Shown piece after piece: positions 33,415 to 47,300 of a stretch of 64,000 nucleotides of DNA (positions are counted from its first letter, which is position 1; each line of letters begins with the position of its first letter). Made by a program: the position numbers and the translations under genes. The stretch spans positions 102,653,922 to 102,717,921 of the forward strand of contig CM063503.1 of NCBI GenBank assembly GCA_032207245.1, in the 5' to 3' direction. This stretch comes from Pardosa pseudoannulata (lineage: Eukaryota > Arthropoda > Arachnida > Araneae > Lycosidae). Under the pieces are notes generated by a model. The model was given only the letters and a program-made list of their open reading frames with translations, searched no databases and was not told the DNA's origin.

Positions 33415-34460
33415 TAAACTAGCATATAGCCCGTCATATGACGGGATCAGTAAAATTTTTAATTTTCCAGAATTGTAAAGAACCCTATGAGGCAGGTAAA
33501 AAAAAAAGAAATTGGTTTTTTTTTTTTTTGGGGGGGGGGCTGAGAATTACCTTTCAACAAAAATAATCGACTAAAATTATCACATATGTACTTAATCTAT
33601 TATTTAAGTCAAATAAAAAAGAAAATTATTGATGTAATATCCAAGTTTAGTGATAAAACGTATGGAAATAATGCAGAACAAAAGCTTATTTATGCCAATT
33701 TACTTCAGAATCGGATCTATAGTTTAGGAAAAGATAAACTTTACTAGCTTTGAATTTTGCTAACCTTAACTCATTAAAAATCCAATATGGATGCTCTATC
33801 CATTCCAGGTCCAAAAGCTTCATAACTTCGAGGGCAGACGGGCAGATAACTTAGGCTATTATTACATTACGAGAAGAAAGTTTAAGGAAACACAACATGA
33901 AATGTTTATGTGGCCAGGGACATCTGTACAACAATACGTGAATTTAATAAAATAAAAATAATAAAAAGTTGAAAAAATAGTAAAAATTTATTTTAAAAAT
34001 AAAAAACAACTTTCGGAATAAGAATTTAAAAGAAAATGCAGAAAATATTAAATTTATTAGACATTAAAAAAAATTGGCTGTGTCGGGGATAGAACCGTCA
34101 ACCCGAGAAGTACGATGTTCAAGTGGGCGGACATTCTACCAAATGTACAACGCCTGAACGTTGTGAGCCAACTAATTAGAGTATATGAATGTTTAAGTAG
34201 AAACAGTCCAGAAGTTTAAATATTATTCTCCGCCTTTGCCATCCTATCAAAAATGAATTTTGTATAGAATAAGAGGAAGGATAACGCTTGAAATAATAGC
34301 ATTAAACGCTCGAAAAGGGGGGATGGGTGGATTTCGAACTCACTTTCAATTTTGCTACCCCTAACTCATGAAAATTCCAATATGGATGCTTGTATCCATT
34401 CCAGGTACAACCGCTTCAAAAATTGCGGACAGGCAACTTAAGCTATTATTATATAGGGGA
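33415..34460. repeat. Composite repeat with duplicated 3' tail and tRNA-like segment
   Basis: 'tccaatatggatgct' and 'atccattccaggt' through 'gctattattatata' occurs at about 33,780-33,875 and again at about 34,372-34,456, ending in a LINE-like tail. A perfect 16-bp palindrome 'cccgtcatatgacggg' sits at the start (about 33,430). Between lies a minus-strand tRNA-like segment (about 34,080-34,165: 'catttggtagaatgt', 'ggttgacggttctatcccc'). Probably SINE or LINE tails sharing a 3' end. Confidence 0.5.
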
Positions 34461-35033
34461 TTTAAAACAATGATTAGAGGTGGAACATTAAGGGTTCTAA
34501 TAAAAGAAATAGTGTGTGTACTCTGAATCACTTATGAACGTAAGCACTGCACTTATTTCATTCCTGTAGGGCGTAGCTATTATCTTTCCACAAACACAGC
34601 TTAAAGAACAACAACTTGAATGTTTTTTATAACGCACGTAAGGCTGTTATCTTAATCATAAAATAACGTTGATGACAGCAGTAATCTTTAAATGAGATGC
34701 CTCAAGTATCTAAGTGTGTTACTCTAACGTATATCCTTGACACAGATATAGTCAAAACAATTATTCCAGCGTACAGTAAGGATTTAGTAAGCATGTACTC
34801 AAAAGGAATAATATGTTTTATAAAAACTTTAATGGTTAATAGTCAACAGTTTAACTTGGTAGTTTCTTTACATAATTTCCGTAGCTTTGGAAAAAATTGA
34901 GGTTGAGATTTCGGTCCTTTTGTTAATTTAGACTTAATTTTATAAAGTGGTAGGTTCGGTAGAGTTTATAAATTTGTGGAATTTCGGAATAACTATATGT
35001 ATCTGCAAAATGAACCTCTTTACCATTTTTTTT
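34461..35033. other. AT-rich spacer
   Basis: No recognised feature; the open frame at 34,697-34,900 (+) has no family resemblance. Confidence 0.4.
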
Positions 35034-35041
35034 CATATAAC

Positions 35042-35875
35042 CAGGGCTTCGAACCGGAACTGAACCGAAAACCGAAAAAAAACCGTTATTTTGGTCGGAA
35101 CGAAAACCGGAACTGAACCGAAAAAAATATCGGTTTATTTCGGTTCGATATATCTTTCAGTCATTTTGTTACTGTTACCAACTTATCAATATTTTCTAAT
35201 TTAACGTCAACTTTATAATTATCATTACATGTATACTGCTTCTCGATTTCCTATTTTGATATTCACTAGTATTTTTCTGTTTAAGTTTCGCATGAAACTA
35301 CTTGTAGAAGACATATTTAATTCAGTTGATTAAACTAGAAGTATAGATGATTTTTTAAGAAAAATATCGAGTTATATTTTATTTTTCACATCTCAGCATG
35401 CGATCATCCACGGATGTTTGTATAGACTGTTTAGATCAGGGAGGAGTAAATAGACAGGAGAGGCCCTAAGTGACGTGGCATGAAGCATCTATCAAATCTT
35501 CTGCGCATCAAATGGGTGTTTGGTAATGGCGGCGATTCAAATGTTTCGTAATAGTAGTATTTCATTAGGCTTGCTGTTTGTATCAATTCACATAGTGTAC
35601 CAATTAAAAAAAGAATAAAATCTTCTAAATTTTGATAGAATTACATTTTTTGTTTATGATAGAATTATATTTTTAGTACAAATAAGAATATACATAAAAT
35701 GAAATTATTCATTTGGAACTGAAACGAAAACAGTTATTTTTGGCGGAGCGAAAACCGGAACTGAACCGAAAACCGTTATTTTTGGCGGAACGAAAACCGG
35801 AACTGAACCGATATTAATTTTTTAGTTGAACCGGAACGAAAACCGGAACAAAATAAATTACGGTTCGAAGCCCTG
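35042..35875. mobile_element. hAT-type MITE, 834 bp, perfect 8-bp duplication
   Basis: Ends 'cagggcttcgaaccg' and 'cggttcgaagccctg' are perfect inverted repeats. The flanks are an exact 8-bp duplication 'catataac' at 35,034-35,041 and 35,876-35,883. CAGGG ends and 8-bp duplications are typical of hAT transposons. Subterminal arrays of 'aaccggaactgaaccgaaaa' occur at both ends. The interior has no transposase. Confidence 0.93.
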
Positions 35876-36328
35876 CATATAACAACTCCACCTCCTTACT
35901 CCCTTTTTCACTTTGTTTTTTTGCAGTTCTGCTTTTCTTTCTTCCTAAAATAACTGAGAATCAGGTATAAAAATTCCCGTTTTATCGCGTTATTACTCAA
36001 TAAGGGGAAGTCATGTTCTTCAGTAATGATAGTCATAAAACTATGATAGAACAGAAGGATAAGAAAGTGGTAAATTATTTCATAACAGAAAGTTACTATC
36101 CTGCCAAGGTTACGAACTTTTGTCACCAGTGTAAAATTGTCAAAAGCATAAAGTTATAGCTAATAGTGAATAGATAATGGTGATAATAATGAATACAGCT
36201 GTGCAATATTTAGAGAGCAAATTCACATTTTAGAGATTGTATACTAATGTGCATAAAATAGGAATGCATTTTGTAGGCTTTGAAATGCTGGTATGTGTAA
36301 AAATATGTTTTAAAAACTATGAAATAAA

Positions 36329-36333
<5 letters not shown>

Positions 36334-36422
<89 letters not shown>
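36334..36422. repeat. (TA)n microsatellite
   Basis: About 44 TA units. No duplicated flank or element end found beside it. Confidence 0.95.
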
Positions 36423-36427
<5 letters not shown>

Positions 36428-37690
36428 TTATATGCGTATATGTATAAATATATATTTATTTAACCCTGTATTTATTAAATCCAAGGAACCAATGCAAACG
36501 ATCTATGACAAGGATAGTCAAACAACGGCCCAAAGCATAACAAAAAATATTTTATATTTAAACTCTATATTAGTGTGTGTATGAGTCACAATGATTTTTA
36601 AACACAGATCACACGACATTGCCTGGACTTACTGAAAAAAGAGACTTCTTACAGTGGTAATTGCAGCATCAGGAAAAATGTTTTTAAGGCTGCAGACGAT
36701 ATTTAAACCTTATTCCAATTTGATGTCAGTCACGTTTTTATTTTAATATTTATGTAGAAGTTCATAGGGAAGGCATAAATTGCTGCAAAAAATGTGTGAC
36801 CACCCCTGTAGATATTTCTTTAATCAAACGAAAATAAATAAATAAATCTAATCTAAGAAAGTTATTTTGCCTAGTTGAAAAAGCATTAAGAAAAGAATAA
36901 GAAGTAATGAAAGATGTTATTAAGATTATCATTTCTGATAATTTTGTGAAATATGTGTAAGAAAATCGGATAACAGTGATTCAGCTTCTCCCAAAAAATA
37001 AGATAAGAGAGAAAATGAATGTTTGGTCATAAGTTAAAAATACTTTCCTTGATACATATTTATTGTAATCACAGAAACACATTCATGACCTAATTGCTTC
37101 TGTTCTGAAAAATGCTGGGAACGTTATCTGTTTTTAGGGTGCGTGCTAATATAAAGTAAACAGATAAAGTAATAAAAACATAATCATGTCATTTACAAAA
37201 AAGAAGTTTTTGTGTTCCGGTGACATCGGTGAATAATAGTGCAAGCAATAATATATCCTGCATTTACAAAGTTCTGAGAAAGCCTGAAAAAAGTAGTCTA
37301 ACTGATTACTTGCCGGATTCGAATGACGTTCAATTGTGAATCCAGTAGAAATGAAGTACAAGATTTTTTTCTCTTTTTCTTTATTTTTCATAGCTTTGTA
37401 CTTCTGGTTCCGGTGTTTACGTTATGTCAACAAAACGTTTGGAATATAAGCCACAACACCTGAGTGAAAAGTGCAGTGTGAAGTTGTTCGGACGACAGTT
37501 AAGTTCAGCTTTTGAGAGGAGATTTCTTTCAACATCATGCCTGTTCCAGTTACTTTAACCCGCTCTCGTGTAAGTAGGTTAGCCTTTATTACATGTTCAC
37601 TTGCACTTGCTGTTTCGTTTAGTTTTTCTTGACTGACCATTTTCTTCAGTTTTAGTGCCATACCAAGTAAAAATAATTAGAAAGACTGTA
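36423..37690. other. Spacer with one unassigned GC-richer patch
   Basis: Mostly AT-rich. 37,395-37,661 is GC-richer and has a clean minus-strand frame (80 codons, starting [16 protein letters not shown]) that runs toward a possible donor; I do not recognise it and it may be chance. It could be an upstream exon of an unseen minus-strand gene. Confidence 0.3.
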
Positions 37691-37692
37691 TT

Positions 37693-38049
<357 letters not shown>

Positions 38050-38053
<4 letters not shown>

Positions 38054-38583
38054 CAAAATTATTTAACTTTAATATTTCCTTAAAAACCTCCTCTCTCTCA
38101 GTCTAATTCCTTAAAACCTTTTTCCCGGCGTCTAAATGTCTTAATCAAAGGAGCATCCTCGACTTAAAATTCTTTCGATACGATTCCCAAAGCTTTCTAT
38201 CCTATAGATGTAAATTTCCTGTCTATTCAACACGTTTCCCAGCTGTCGCCGGCAAATGGCTCCAGGTTTTTTCTGATCTTAACACTTAAATTCGCTGAGT
38301 AAGTTTTTTATCCCTTGGGAAAATTCTTTCTGTCTTCGCTCTTCGGTGCACCTCTGTTTGAGCAGAGGGATTTTCATGTCCTTCTTTTGTCTGCCGTTAA
38401 CTAGTAAAAATGTCTGTTTTAGCAGCTCTAAAATAAAGTTTTCATTAGACTTGTGTCGTTCTCTTCAATGTGGCCAGACTGCATCGTTCGTTATTACTGC
38501 TAGCTGATTAGCTTTCTTCTTGCCCAGTAGCCCGGGCAAGTAAAATTTATAGGGGGCTACATAATCATTGTGACTAGAGGAAA

Positions 38584-38585
<2 letters not shown>
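38050..38585. other. GC-richer non-coding block, possible solo LTR
   Basis: Base composition is more balanced than the surroundings, with CCCGGC and CCCGGGC motifs and no long open frame. An 'aaataaagttttcattagac' region followed by 'ttgtgtcgttctcttcaatg' resembles the poly(A)-signal region of retroviral-type LTRs, but I cannot identify clean TG...CA ends or a target duplication. Confidence 0.35.
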
Positions 38586-38586
<1 letters not shown>

Positions 38587-38642
<56 letters not shown>

Positions 38643-38650
38643 TATATATG
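38587..38650. repeat. (TA)n microsatellite
   Basis: About 27 TA units, then short 'tgtatatatta' variation. Confidence 0.9.
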
Positions 38651-41290
38651 TAAGAAGATGTTTTGTGCGCTTGCCAGAATCAGTGACTAATTTTTAATCT
38701 ATTTTCATAAAAGTTTAAAAATCGATATAATCTTAACATTTTACGAATGCAGTAGGCACTGAATAAAATTAATTCAAATATTTAACCTTTTAAATGTCAT
38801 ACCAATAAATAGCAAAATTAAAAAAATCTTTCACATATGTATTTAAAGTGGACCTCTAGTTGACGATTGATAAATAAAATTAACTCAATCCCTTATACAG
38901 TCTGCTAAAATAAATTACCAAAGCATCGAGTCAATTAATTTAAAACTGTAGTTTTTTATTAATTGGAAAAAATTTTCAGGAGTTTATCTTCTTGATCTCA
39001 TTTCGAAAAAGTATTTGAATTCTTATAATTCAGATGATGCTTAAATCCTAAATTTCACATGTTTCTGCATTAAACAAATTAAAGTATTTTATTGATTGCA
39101 TAAAACATATCTATAAAGAAAAACATTCTAAAAATCGTATATCTAAAGGAAAACAAAAAAAAAACATATCTAAAGACAAACACATCTTTAAAGAAAAAAA
39201 ACACTATAGAAAAAAAGAAATCTCTGTAGAATAAAAACTAAAGAAAAAGTAGTCTGTAGAAAAAAAAGTCTCCATAGAAAAAAACATATATCTAAAGAAA
39301 AAAATATTATTTAAACATTATTATTCAGGTTCTAAAATTTTTGCAAAGGTAAATTTTACAGAAAAACATAATGTTTATTCATTCTATGGGAAAACATAAT
39401 GTTTATTCACTCAATAGAAAAATATATTATTTACTCAAAAAAAGATATTATTTACTCTACAAAAAATAGACTCTATAAAAGGAAATGCTTTTTGGTATAC
39501 TGTATCTCATCAACTGCGAACTGAAAGATAATTCCTCAAATATTCCAATACATCATCTTTAGCATGTAAGACATAAACTTAAATTAAAAAAAGAATTTAA
39601 AACATAAAAATCAAAATTTATTGGTAAAAGGTATACTTTTTACAAAAGATATACTTATTTGTTGCCTTGTAACGACTTTTCACAAATAATACTGTTACCC
39701 AAAGAATTTGAAACTAATTTTACAATGATGTCCCCAGAATTTTTTTTTTTCGTGGGGGGATAATTTAACAAATTCAAAGTTTATTTCAGTAAATTATCAT
39801 GTTCATATGATCAAACGATAAGTGAAACATTGATATGAAAATTAAACTTAGTGTCCCCATTTTATAAGGATTGCAGTACTGCAATTAACTCAAATTGTGG
39901 ATTTAATTTTAATTTTAATTTGGTAATTTTAATTTTGTTGCAAAACAGCAACAATCAATAAAGCAGTCTTTTCAAACTTTCTATAGGAATACCATTAATT
40001 TTTGTGTATCTTCCAGATAAGGAACCATGCGATACAAAGGATTGTCTTATATTTACTTATTATCCCTAATAAAACCGATAATTTGTTGAAGATTTTTTTA
40101 ATATTATGCTATTCAAATTTTGTCCTGCATTACAAAAATTTTATTTACTACTCAGATCTTTCTTGAAAAATATTTAAAAAAAAACTAATTTATTTTTACG
40201 TCTCAAATAAATTTATCTTCTGTAATACATATTAAGCGATTACTAGTTCCTTTGAATTTCGCAATCTGTGATTACACGTTCGATGTATGTCAGACGGGGT
40301 CAACTAGTTCTGCTAGTGCGGTTTTATTAATTTGACCTTATTGATCGAAACGTAATAATGAAAAGAAATAAAAAAGACACCATATTCAATTAACATTCTA
40401 GGATATTATGTCATCTAATCATTAAAACTGACAATAATATCGCTTTTAAGGCATAAGTTCTGATTTCAGAATCCATAGATTGCTAATGTTAAAAATATTC
40501 ATTTTTAAGAATGTTAAAAACAATTCTGTAATGTATAAGTTTCTACTTTTTTACTGTGCAAAATCTAGTCGATGTTGAATATTTTAACCAGAGTTTTAAC
40601 ACCTTGCTATTAAAAACATGTAAAAGCTACAACATGTATTTTCATTTTTTTTTTTTTTTTTGAAAATAACAAAATCACACCATTCTTATGGATATATTAC
40701 TCTAAATCAATTTTGCTGAAGCATCCTTGTTTAAAATATGGAACTTTAGGTAGTTATTAGGTATCTTAAGTTCCCACTTTTTAATAGCAATAATATTTTT
40801 AAAAGTTCCTTTTCCTGTCAGTGAGCGCTATTTTTAAAAAATCAATATTTAGTTAACCATGCGTTTGGTAAAGACTTTTTTTATAGAAAAATTAACTCTA
40901 GTGTAACGAGAACAAAAATTTAAATGTCATTAGAAATACAAAAGTGATCCTTCTTAAAAATGCAAAAATTCAAGAATACATTTTCCCCCCAAAACACTTG
41001 AATTTATCCTCGTAACACTATTTTTACAGCAATTTTATGTTTACTAATTTCGACCAAAATGAAAGACACATTTACGTTTATAATTGCCTAAACTGTTGGG
41101 ATTTCACATTGTCAGAGAAATGTAGATAATTGAGCAATATATTTATTGGTACATTGAAGAGTAAGAGATTATTGGAGAGTATGAGGCATTATTCATTTTT
41201 CTAGTGCTATTCAAGGTCAAGGTCAAGGTAATTGGGTACCTAATCAAGGTAACGGAGTACCTAACGAAGTGTAAGTTCTTGTGCCATTCG
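38651..41290. other. AT-rich intergenic DNA with A-rich minor repeats
   Basis: 39,100-39,480 contains irregular repeats of 'atctaaagaaaaaaa'-type units; the rest is unstructured AT-rich DNA. No coding segment recognised on either strand. Confidence 0.5.
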
Positions 41291-41299
41291 TTGCATTAT

Positions 41300-41400
41300 T
41301 TTAAACAAAATACTGGCAATGAGTGCCGGGCATTTTGTAGCCGTCTGGAATCGGCTTTAAAACTTAGCCCTTAGTCTTACAGGTTCTCGTACAAAAAGAA
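41300..41400 (+). repeat. SINE family 1, body fragment
   Basis: 'gtagccgtctggaatcggct' with 'ttaaaacttagcccttagtc' matches the body of the family; the tRNA-like head is lost. Confidence 0.6.
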
Positions 41401-41444
41401 AAGAGTTTTAAGTTATTTACTTTGTTTTTACACGTTATTTTTGG

Positions 41445-41610
41445 GTGAACGATGGCCTAGTGGCGCTACTACTGCTACTCATCGGTACGGGTTAGAGTCC
41501 CACTCAAGACCTGGATGTTCGTAAGCGGCTTTAAGCAGTAAGTCAAAGTCTCATTAGACCTTGTGCAGCAAAATAGTAGAACGTTACGCTCCAAACCCAA
41601 CTATACTACT
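41445..41610 (+). repeat. SINE family 1, diverged copy
   Basis: 'gaacgatggcctagtggcgc', a B-box relic 'acgggttagagtcccact', 'gcggctttaagcagtaagt' and an end 'gttacgctccaaaccca' are present. Older than the copies with intact duplications. Confidence 0.75.
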
Positions 41611-42291
41611 GCTGAAAATATTAATAGCTGACCGTCATAATTGATCTTTAATAATTCATGGTAATAAAGATTTTCAAAACATTCTCGGCCTTGGGAATTC
41701 TTTGTAAACCTAGGCCATTTTGTATTACGAATGTATACCCTTATTACGCTATTTAAAAAATGCTCAGTAACTTCTGAAGAAAAATTTAAATTTTTTAATT
41801 ATTATAATTATTATTATTATTATTTTATATACGAGGAAAGATTTTTTCTTCGTAAATCGTAAGAAGCTTGGAGGGCCTCACGGCCATACGGGCCCGGTTC
41901 GGTGCTTGATTGATTGATTGATTGGCCTCTTAAATCAAACAGCTTTTATCTCTGACATTAAATGAATTTTGAGAACTTTATTAGGTGGATTTTTAAAAAC
42001 GGGGACGGGATTTTTAAAAACTGATAATGCATTCCTATTTTTTCTCAGTTATTTAATTGTTTCCATTCTTCAAAATTTTGCTTGCGCATTATTTTCGTCC
42101 TATTTCTTATTAAATTTCCCTTGAGTGCTATTTTTAATATTTTCATAACCTATGTAGTTTTTCCATTATATTGCAGCTTGTAATTAAGTAGTTAGAGTTT
42201 GTAAATATTAAAAATTAGATTGGATTTTAAAACTAATTTATTTTACACTGCTTTATGCTTGCATTTGAAGTTCAATAAATGGATTCATTTA
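41611..42291. other. Spacer with (GATT)n
   Basis: A short (GATT)4 run at about 41,908-41,924 and otherwise AT-rich sequence. Nothing else recognised. Confidence 0.45.
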
Positions 42292-42690
42292 TGTTAAAGG
42301 GACGCTGTTGCTCAGTCGGCAAAGGCAGCTGTCTTGTAACCGGAGGATTGCTTAATCAAGTCTTTAGCCGGCCAAATATCCACCGTATTCATTAATGGTG
42401 GCTATGGCACGTAAAATAGGTTCGTGGTAGCAATGTCTTTTAAGTTCTCAAACGATACTCTGAAGGAGGCAGGCAAAACCTGGAGGGAGGGACTTCTACT
42501 TGGTCCCTGCTTCTAAATTACGAGGAACCGCTTGAATAGCAGTTGTAACATTTCACCTTAGCGGAACTCACCAAAATGAAAGGCGCACCCCTTCTGGAGG
42601 TTTAATCAGTCTTCAGCCCTCATGGTTCCTCGCTCAAGTGAAGCTGCATATTATTCTGAACCATGGACCAGTGGCATATTGCGACGGGTC
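42292..42690 (+). repeat. SINE family 2, longest copy
   Basis: tRNA-like head with A box 'ttgctcagtcggcaaaggc', anticodon-arm-like 'gctgtcttgtaaccgg' and a degraded B box, then a ~300-bp body ('attcattaatggtggctatg', 'aaaataggttcgtggtagca', 'cttggtccctgctt', 'attacgaggaacc'). The body matches 58,880-59,224. It ends near an A-rich (TAAA)-like tail at about 42,755. Confidence 0.8.
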
Positions 42691-42829
42691 CTTTTGTACC
42701 TGGTGTAGGTAAGCTTTCCTACACCAGGGGAATGGGTAACAACATCTAGGTTATAAAAAGTAAATAAATAATAAAAGTAGTAATAATAAAAGTAAAAGTA
42801 AATTTTGAAAGTTGGCATGGATCGGCATG

Positions 42830-42999
42830 GTTTGGTTTGGAGTGCTACGGTCTACTTTTTGCAAAACGAGGGCTAATGAGACCGGGATCTACAGCTTAAA
42901 GCCGATTCCAAACGGCTACGAATATCCATGCCTCTGTGGGATTCGAACCTACGAGTTCCGGTACCGAAGGCCTGCACCCTAACCAATCGGCCTTCGTTT
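42830..42999 (-). repeat. SINE family 1, full copy
   Basis: Minus-strand copy flanked by an 11-bp duplication 'ggatcggcatg' at 42,819-42,829 and 43,000-43,010. Body motifs match the other copies. Confidence 0.92.
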
Positions 43000-43010
43000 G
43001 GATCGGCATG

Positions 43011-44190
43011 AAATTTTATTCAAAATACATATTTTTAAGTATCAATTTATATTTCTTAAAATAATTCTCTAATCATAGTGAATTTATACTCTAATCATAG
43101 TGAGTACATATTACATGCATATTACACTTCCACAAATTGTACATTTCGTTTAAATTAGAAATTATTAAAAATCTATTGATCATACTCCGCATCTTTGAAA
43201 CCACACAATTTCGAAGTCACATTCTTCTGATTATAATGTGAACATTAGTTTCTTCTACACTTAATCAGAATCTGATAATAGACAGCAGTCATTTGAGCGG
43301 TATACCAAATAACGTCATAGCAGTCAATGGCAAACGCATGTTTACACGCAAAACTAAACAGTGCTTTCTTCAGGAATATGCTCTTCCAGAAATTGGATAA
43401 TCATAGATTGTTAGGAGACAGATAAGGCGGAACGGAGAGTATGTATCAGAGACGGAACTTTTGTTAATATCAGTTTTCCTGCATCAGGAGTTTTAACATA
43501 AAATGGACAACGACTGCGGAGGAATATGTGAGGAAAGAGAAACGAAAGTGAGATAAAAATCTTTCTGTTTACCTTTTTTTTAAGGTTCTTTTAATTATAA
43601 TTAGGGCATAAATCCCTCAAAGGCTAATATTATAATTCGAATAATATTCTTATATACCTAAATACAATTTATTTTTAGTAACGACGTCAGGCTCTTTGAT
43701 TGCTTTAAATTATTGCTAGAATATTTAAAAAGCCCTTAAAAGAAATCATATAAATAAAAAACTATAGTCAAAAGTGCATAATTGTAGAATCATAAGCTTA
43801 AAAAAATCTATCCATCGTCATTTATCTAATGTATAAAACATTCATTTAAAATAAGATCGAGGAAAAAAAATTTATTTAAGGTGATTTACTTAATCATGTC
43901 CGTGGTGTTCAATGATACAAAGAGGTGGCCGCATCGTAGTACATTTAAGGATGCCATTTTCAAGACTTGCGTCATAATGAGAATATTCTATCGGTACATT
44001 TTAGTATACTTATATTAATTTTGAGCTAATAGTATAGTAACAAAATTTTAGGCCCAAGCTTTACCTTTCGAGATATTTCTATCTTATACAATATAAGTGT
44101 ATACAGGTTTGTCTCTAAGAGTCCGAAGCAAAGCATATTCAAAATTTCTGTTCTGCCCGCCTCCCCCTGCTGTTGTTGCATTTAAATGCA
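43011..44190. other. AT-rich intergenic DNA
   Basis: No gene, repeat family or RNA recognised. Confidence 0.45.
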
Positions 44191-44194
44191 ATTC

Positions 44195-44350
44195 GATAAC
44201 CGAATGGTTAGGAAGCTGCTCTTCAGTACTGCAGTACTGAAGACCTTAGTACTAATCGAAATTGCCATTCGAAATTGGATTTAAACAGTAGGTTCCGGTT
44301 CATTAGCCCTCGTGTTGGAAAATACTTGTCCGTAGCACTCCAAACCAACT
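44195..44350 (+). repeat. SINE family 1, diverged copy
   Basis: 'gataaccgaatggttagg', 'agtaggttccggttcattag', 'ccctcgtgttggaaaatact' and the end 'gtagcactccaaaccaac'. Its middle contains the palindrome 'cttcagtactgcagtactga'. Confidence 0.8.
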
Positions 44351-47300
44351 ATTATTTTAAATTTTCAGAAACGTTGATTTCAATTCGACTGAGTTGGACA
44401 AAGTGAACAATTTACTATGATTTCAAAACCACATTTTAAATATGTTGCATGGCATAGTCACGGGGAATAAAACTTACATAATTGAATAATAGACTAGTTT
44501 TACTACACATTTTCATAGATACGTTGCTAGCTATACCTAAAAATGTAAGTATATTACCTAGAAAATAGGGTGCATGGACAAGTGAATTAATATTTTACAG
44601 TACTTGTCAAAAAAATTTTGCAAACCTGCAGTAATACATATTCAAACTAAAGTGTTTATTTAATTGTAGCCTTTAAAGTCAAGACATTAAGAAAACAAAT
44701 ATGCATAAAATAATAAATGAGCATTAATAATCATAAAAAAATAATAAGCAGAAAAGTATCAGAAAACGCAGAATTGTCCTTCAAGGATAATCTTAATTTT
44801 CAACTCTTAAAACATAACTGGAGGAAATACTGTAATGAATGAAAGTTGAAATTTTGTGGTAGGCCAAGTTGTATTCACAGATAATCACTTAGTAGCTCTA
44901 TATTTGTCTATATCTGTAGTAAAGTAATTATTTCTTGTAGAAACCAATTGTAATGGATTTTCGATGTATGGTGTTTACAGGATTATACCAAATTTTGTCC
45001 TATATCTCCTTCCAGCATTTTGGCATACTAATTGTCAATATGTTTACTTATGTTACTTTAAAACTATTTGCAGTAACTATACCCGAGAAGAATCTTCAAA
45101 GAGCTGAAAGACCAATAACGGAGTTGAAATTTACATGTACCCTCTTTATTGCCAATAACTGATAAGAAATAATAATAGACTTTTTCTGTTTTAAATATTT
45201 GATTAATCCGTAATAAGCAATAAATACTGAATAGTCATAAAAATGGGAAATTTATCATGAGGGAATAATTATGTGAGGTCATGAATCAATCCTAAAACAC
45301 CCTCTAACGTCAAGAAAACATCATGAAATTCGCTTCAAAAACCACTATAGACATCCTGTTGAATCAAAAATAGTAACTTTCTCTTTATATTATAAATTTA
45401 GAACTTACTTTCAGTAATCTAACTTATAAAAGACTAGTAGATGAAGACTAGTCATTCACTAGACATTACTAGATCCTAGTTACCCTCATATTGGTTATAT
45501 TCTCCTAGCCACTTTTTTTTGCAAAATAAATAAATAAATAAATAAAATAAAATAAAGCAAATTTTTTTCTTTAGTTTTAACCTTTAAATTTGCTTTGACA
45601 CTCAATTTATCCTATATAATAAATAAAATTCCATTGTTGTTACTTTATTGTAAGAAACTGAAGTTTAATTTCTTTAGTATTTTGAGGGAAACTTTCTGAG
45701 GAGCCCATAGCTTCTTTTCCGATACCATTTTTTCAACTAATAAGCATGTGATAAATCACAGTTAACATTACTTATTACTACCCAGATAATAAGAATAAAG
45801 ACTTATTATCATTTTTTATACTGATTGAAATTTATTTTTTAGCATTTGAAAGCGTGCTGGCCATTTACTTGTTCTTTCACCCCATATGCATTTAAGATAT
45901 TGGTCAGTGATATAATTAATTATCAATCACTTAACTTTAAGATTTTGGGTTGTAACATTATTTTTAGTGTCTTCGTACGCTGTTTATTTATTAGCTGCTT
46001 CTCTTTTTATTTTGTAATATCAGTTTTTTGAAGTTCCCTATAATTATTACTGCATAAACAATGCCATTACGTTTCTGCTACTTTCTCAATTCAAATATCT
46101 TTAGAGATATTATCGAATTCAGTTATTTTCCCTCTTTGGCATCTTTGTCTGAAATCTTTACACTCAATATTACTTAATCACTTGCTTTTAATCTTATTGA
46201 TTTATCTACTGAATCATAAATTTTGATATCGCTTCTAGCAATACTCTGACTTTTGCACCGTTAAGTAATTGAAAAATCACGAGCCTCTCTATAGTTATCA
46301 CACTTTCCAGAAAAATTACCCATATCCGTCTTATTATAACGCAACCTTTATAATAGTGTGTCATAGCTGAAACTGCCCTTGTAGAGCAGTTTTTAAACCC
46401 TTTGAATAATGGATGCTGAAAACCTACTACTTTTCTAATAAATTATTTTTAAAGGGACAAATGGCCCTAAACCTCAATTTTTTTTTAAATATTTAACTTT
46501 TGATCGTATTCTTAATAGGATCATAAATTGTGTGGTTTGATAAAATATTTAAGATACTAAGGGCTACAAAAAAATTTTTAATTAATTTTTTTTTTAATTT
46601 TTCCTAAAATTTGAGTTTTTTGACAACATTTATTAAACTGTTCCTAGTACATTACATATTTAGTCAATTGCTTTCATTTTTTACTGTATATTTAACATTT
46701 ATATAGAAACAAAACTGGGCATCGAATTACACATAGTTGAAAAGAGTTAATACAAAACAATTATTTTTCATGCACAATATTTTGGCATGGTTTTTTTTTT
46801 TCGTTGTTCCATAGTATTCACATTCTGTACCTTGACAAAATGCTTTACTATTTAAAAAAAACCATTTTGATGACAAACATATCAAAAAATAACATTCGAA
46901 AGTCCAAGATAGACTGAGAAAAATGGAATGAACCTACAAAATGAAACGAAAAAAATCTCAATAAAATGGACATTAAATACTGCTAGTCACCGCTGGTAGT
47001 TAATTTTTAACATTTGAGGGAATGTGCAAATGATAGTTCTAATGACGCATTACACAATCAAAATAAAAAATGTGTATAATGTAGTAGACGTACAAAGAAG
47101 TCATATAGTGTCCACATCCAATTTTCTATTTATAGCAATATATACAAAAATCCTAATATATGTAATATTCGAGATGTCTGAAAGTCTTATGGACAGTCTT
47201 GTGTAGAAGGCTTTAATATATCTTAAAATATTTTTGGAGCAAAAATATCAATATTTGAAAAAGTTATGAGGATTATGAAAAAGGATTTAAAGTTTTTAAA

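Noticed and set aside
37422..37661. Minus-strand exon of an unknown gene
   Set aside because: Composition is suggestive but there is no family resemblance, no matching exon and no convincing splice pair; left as unassigned.
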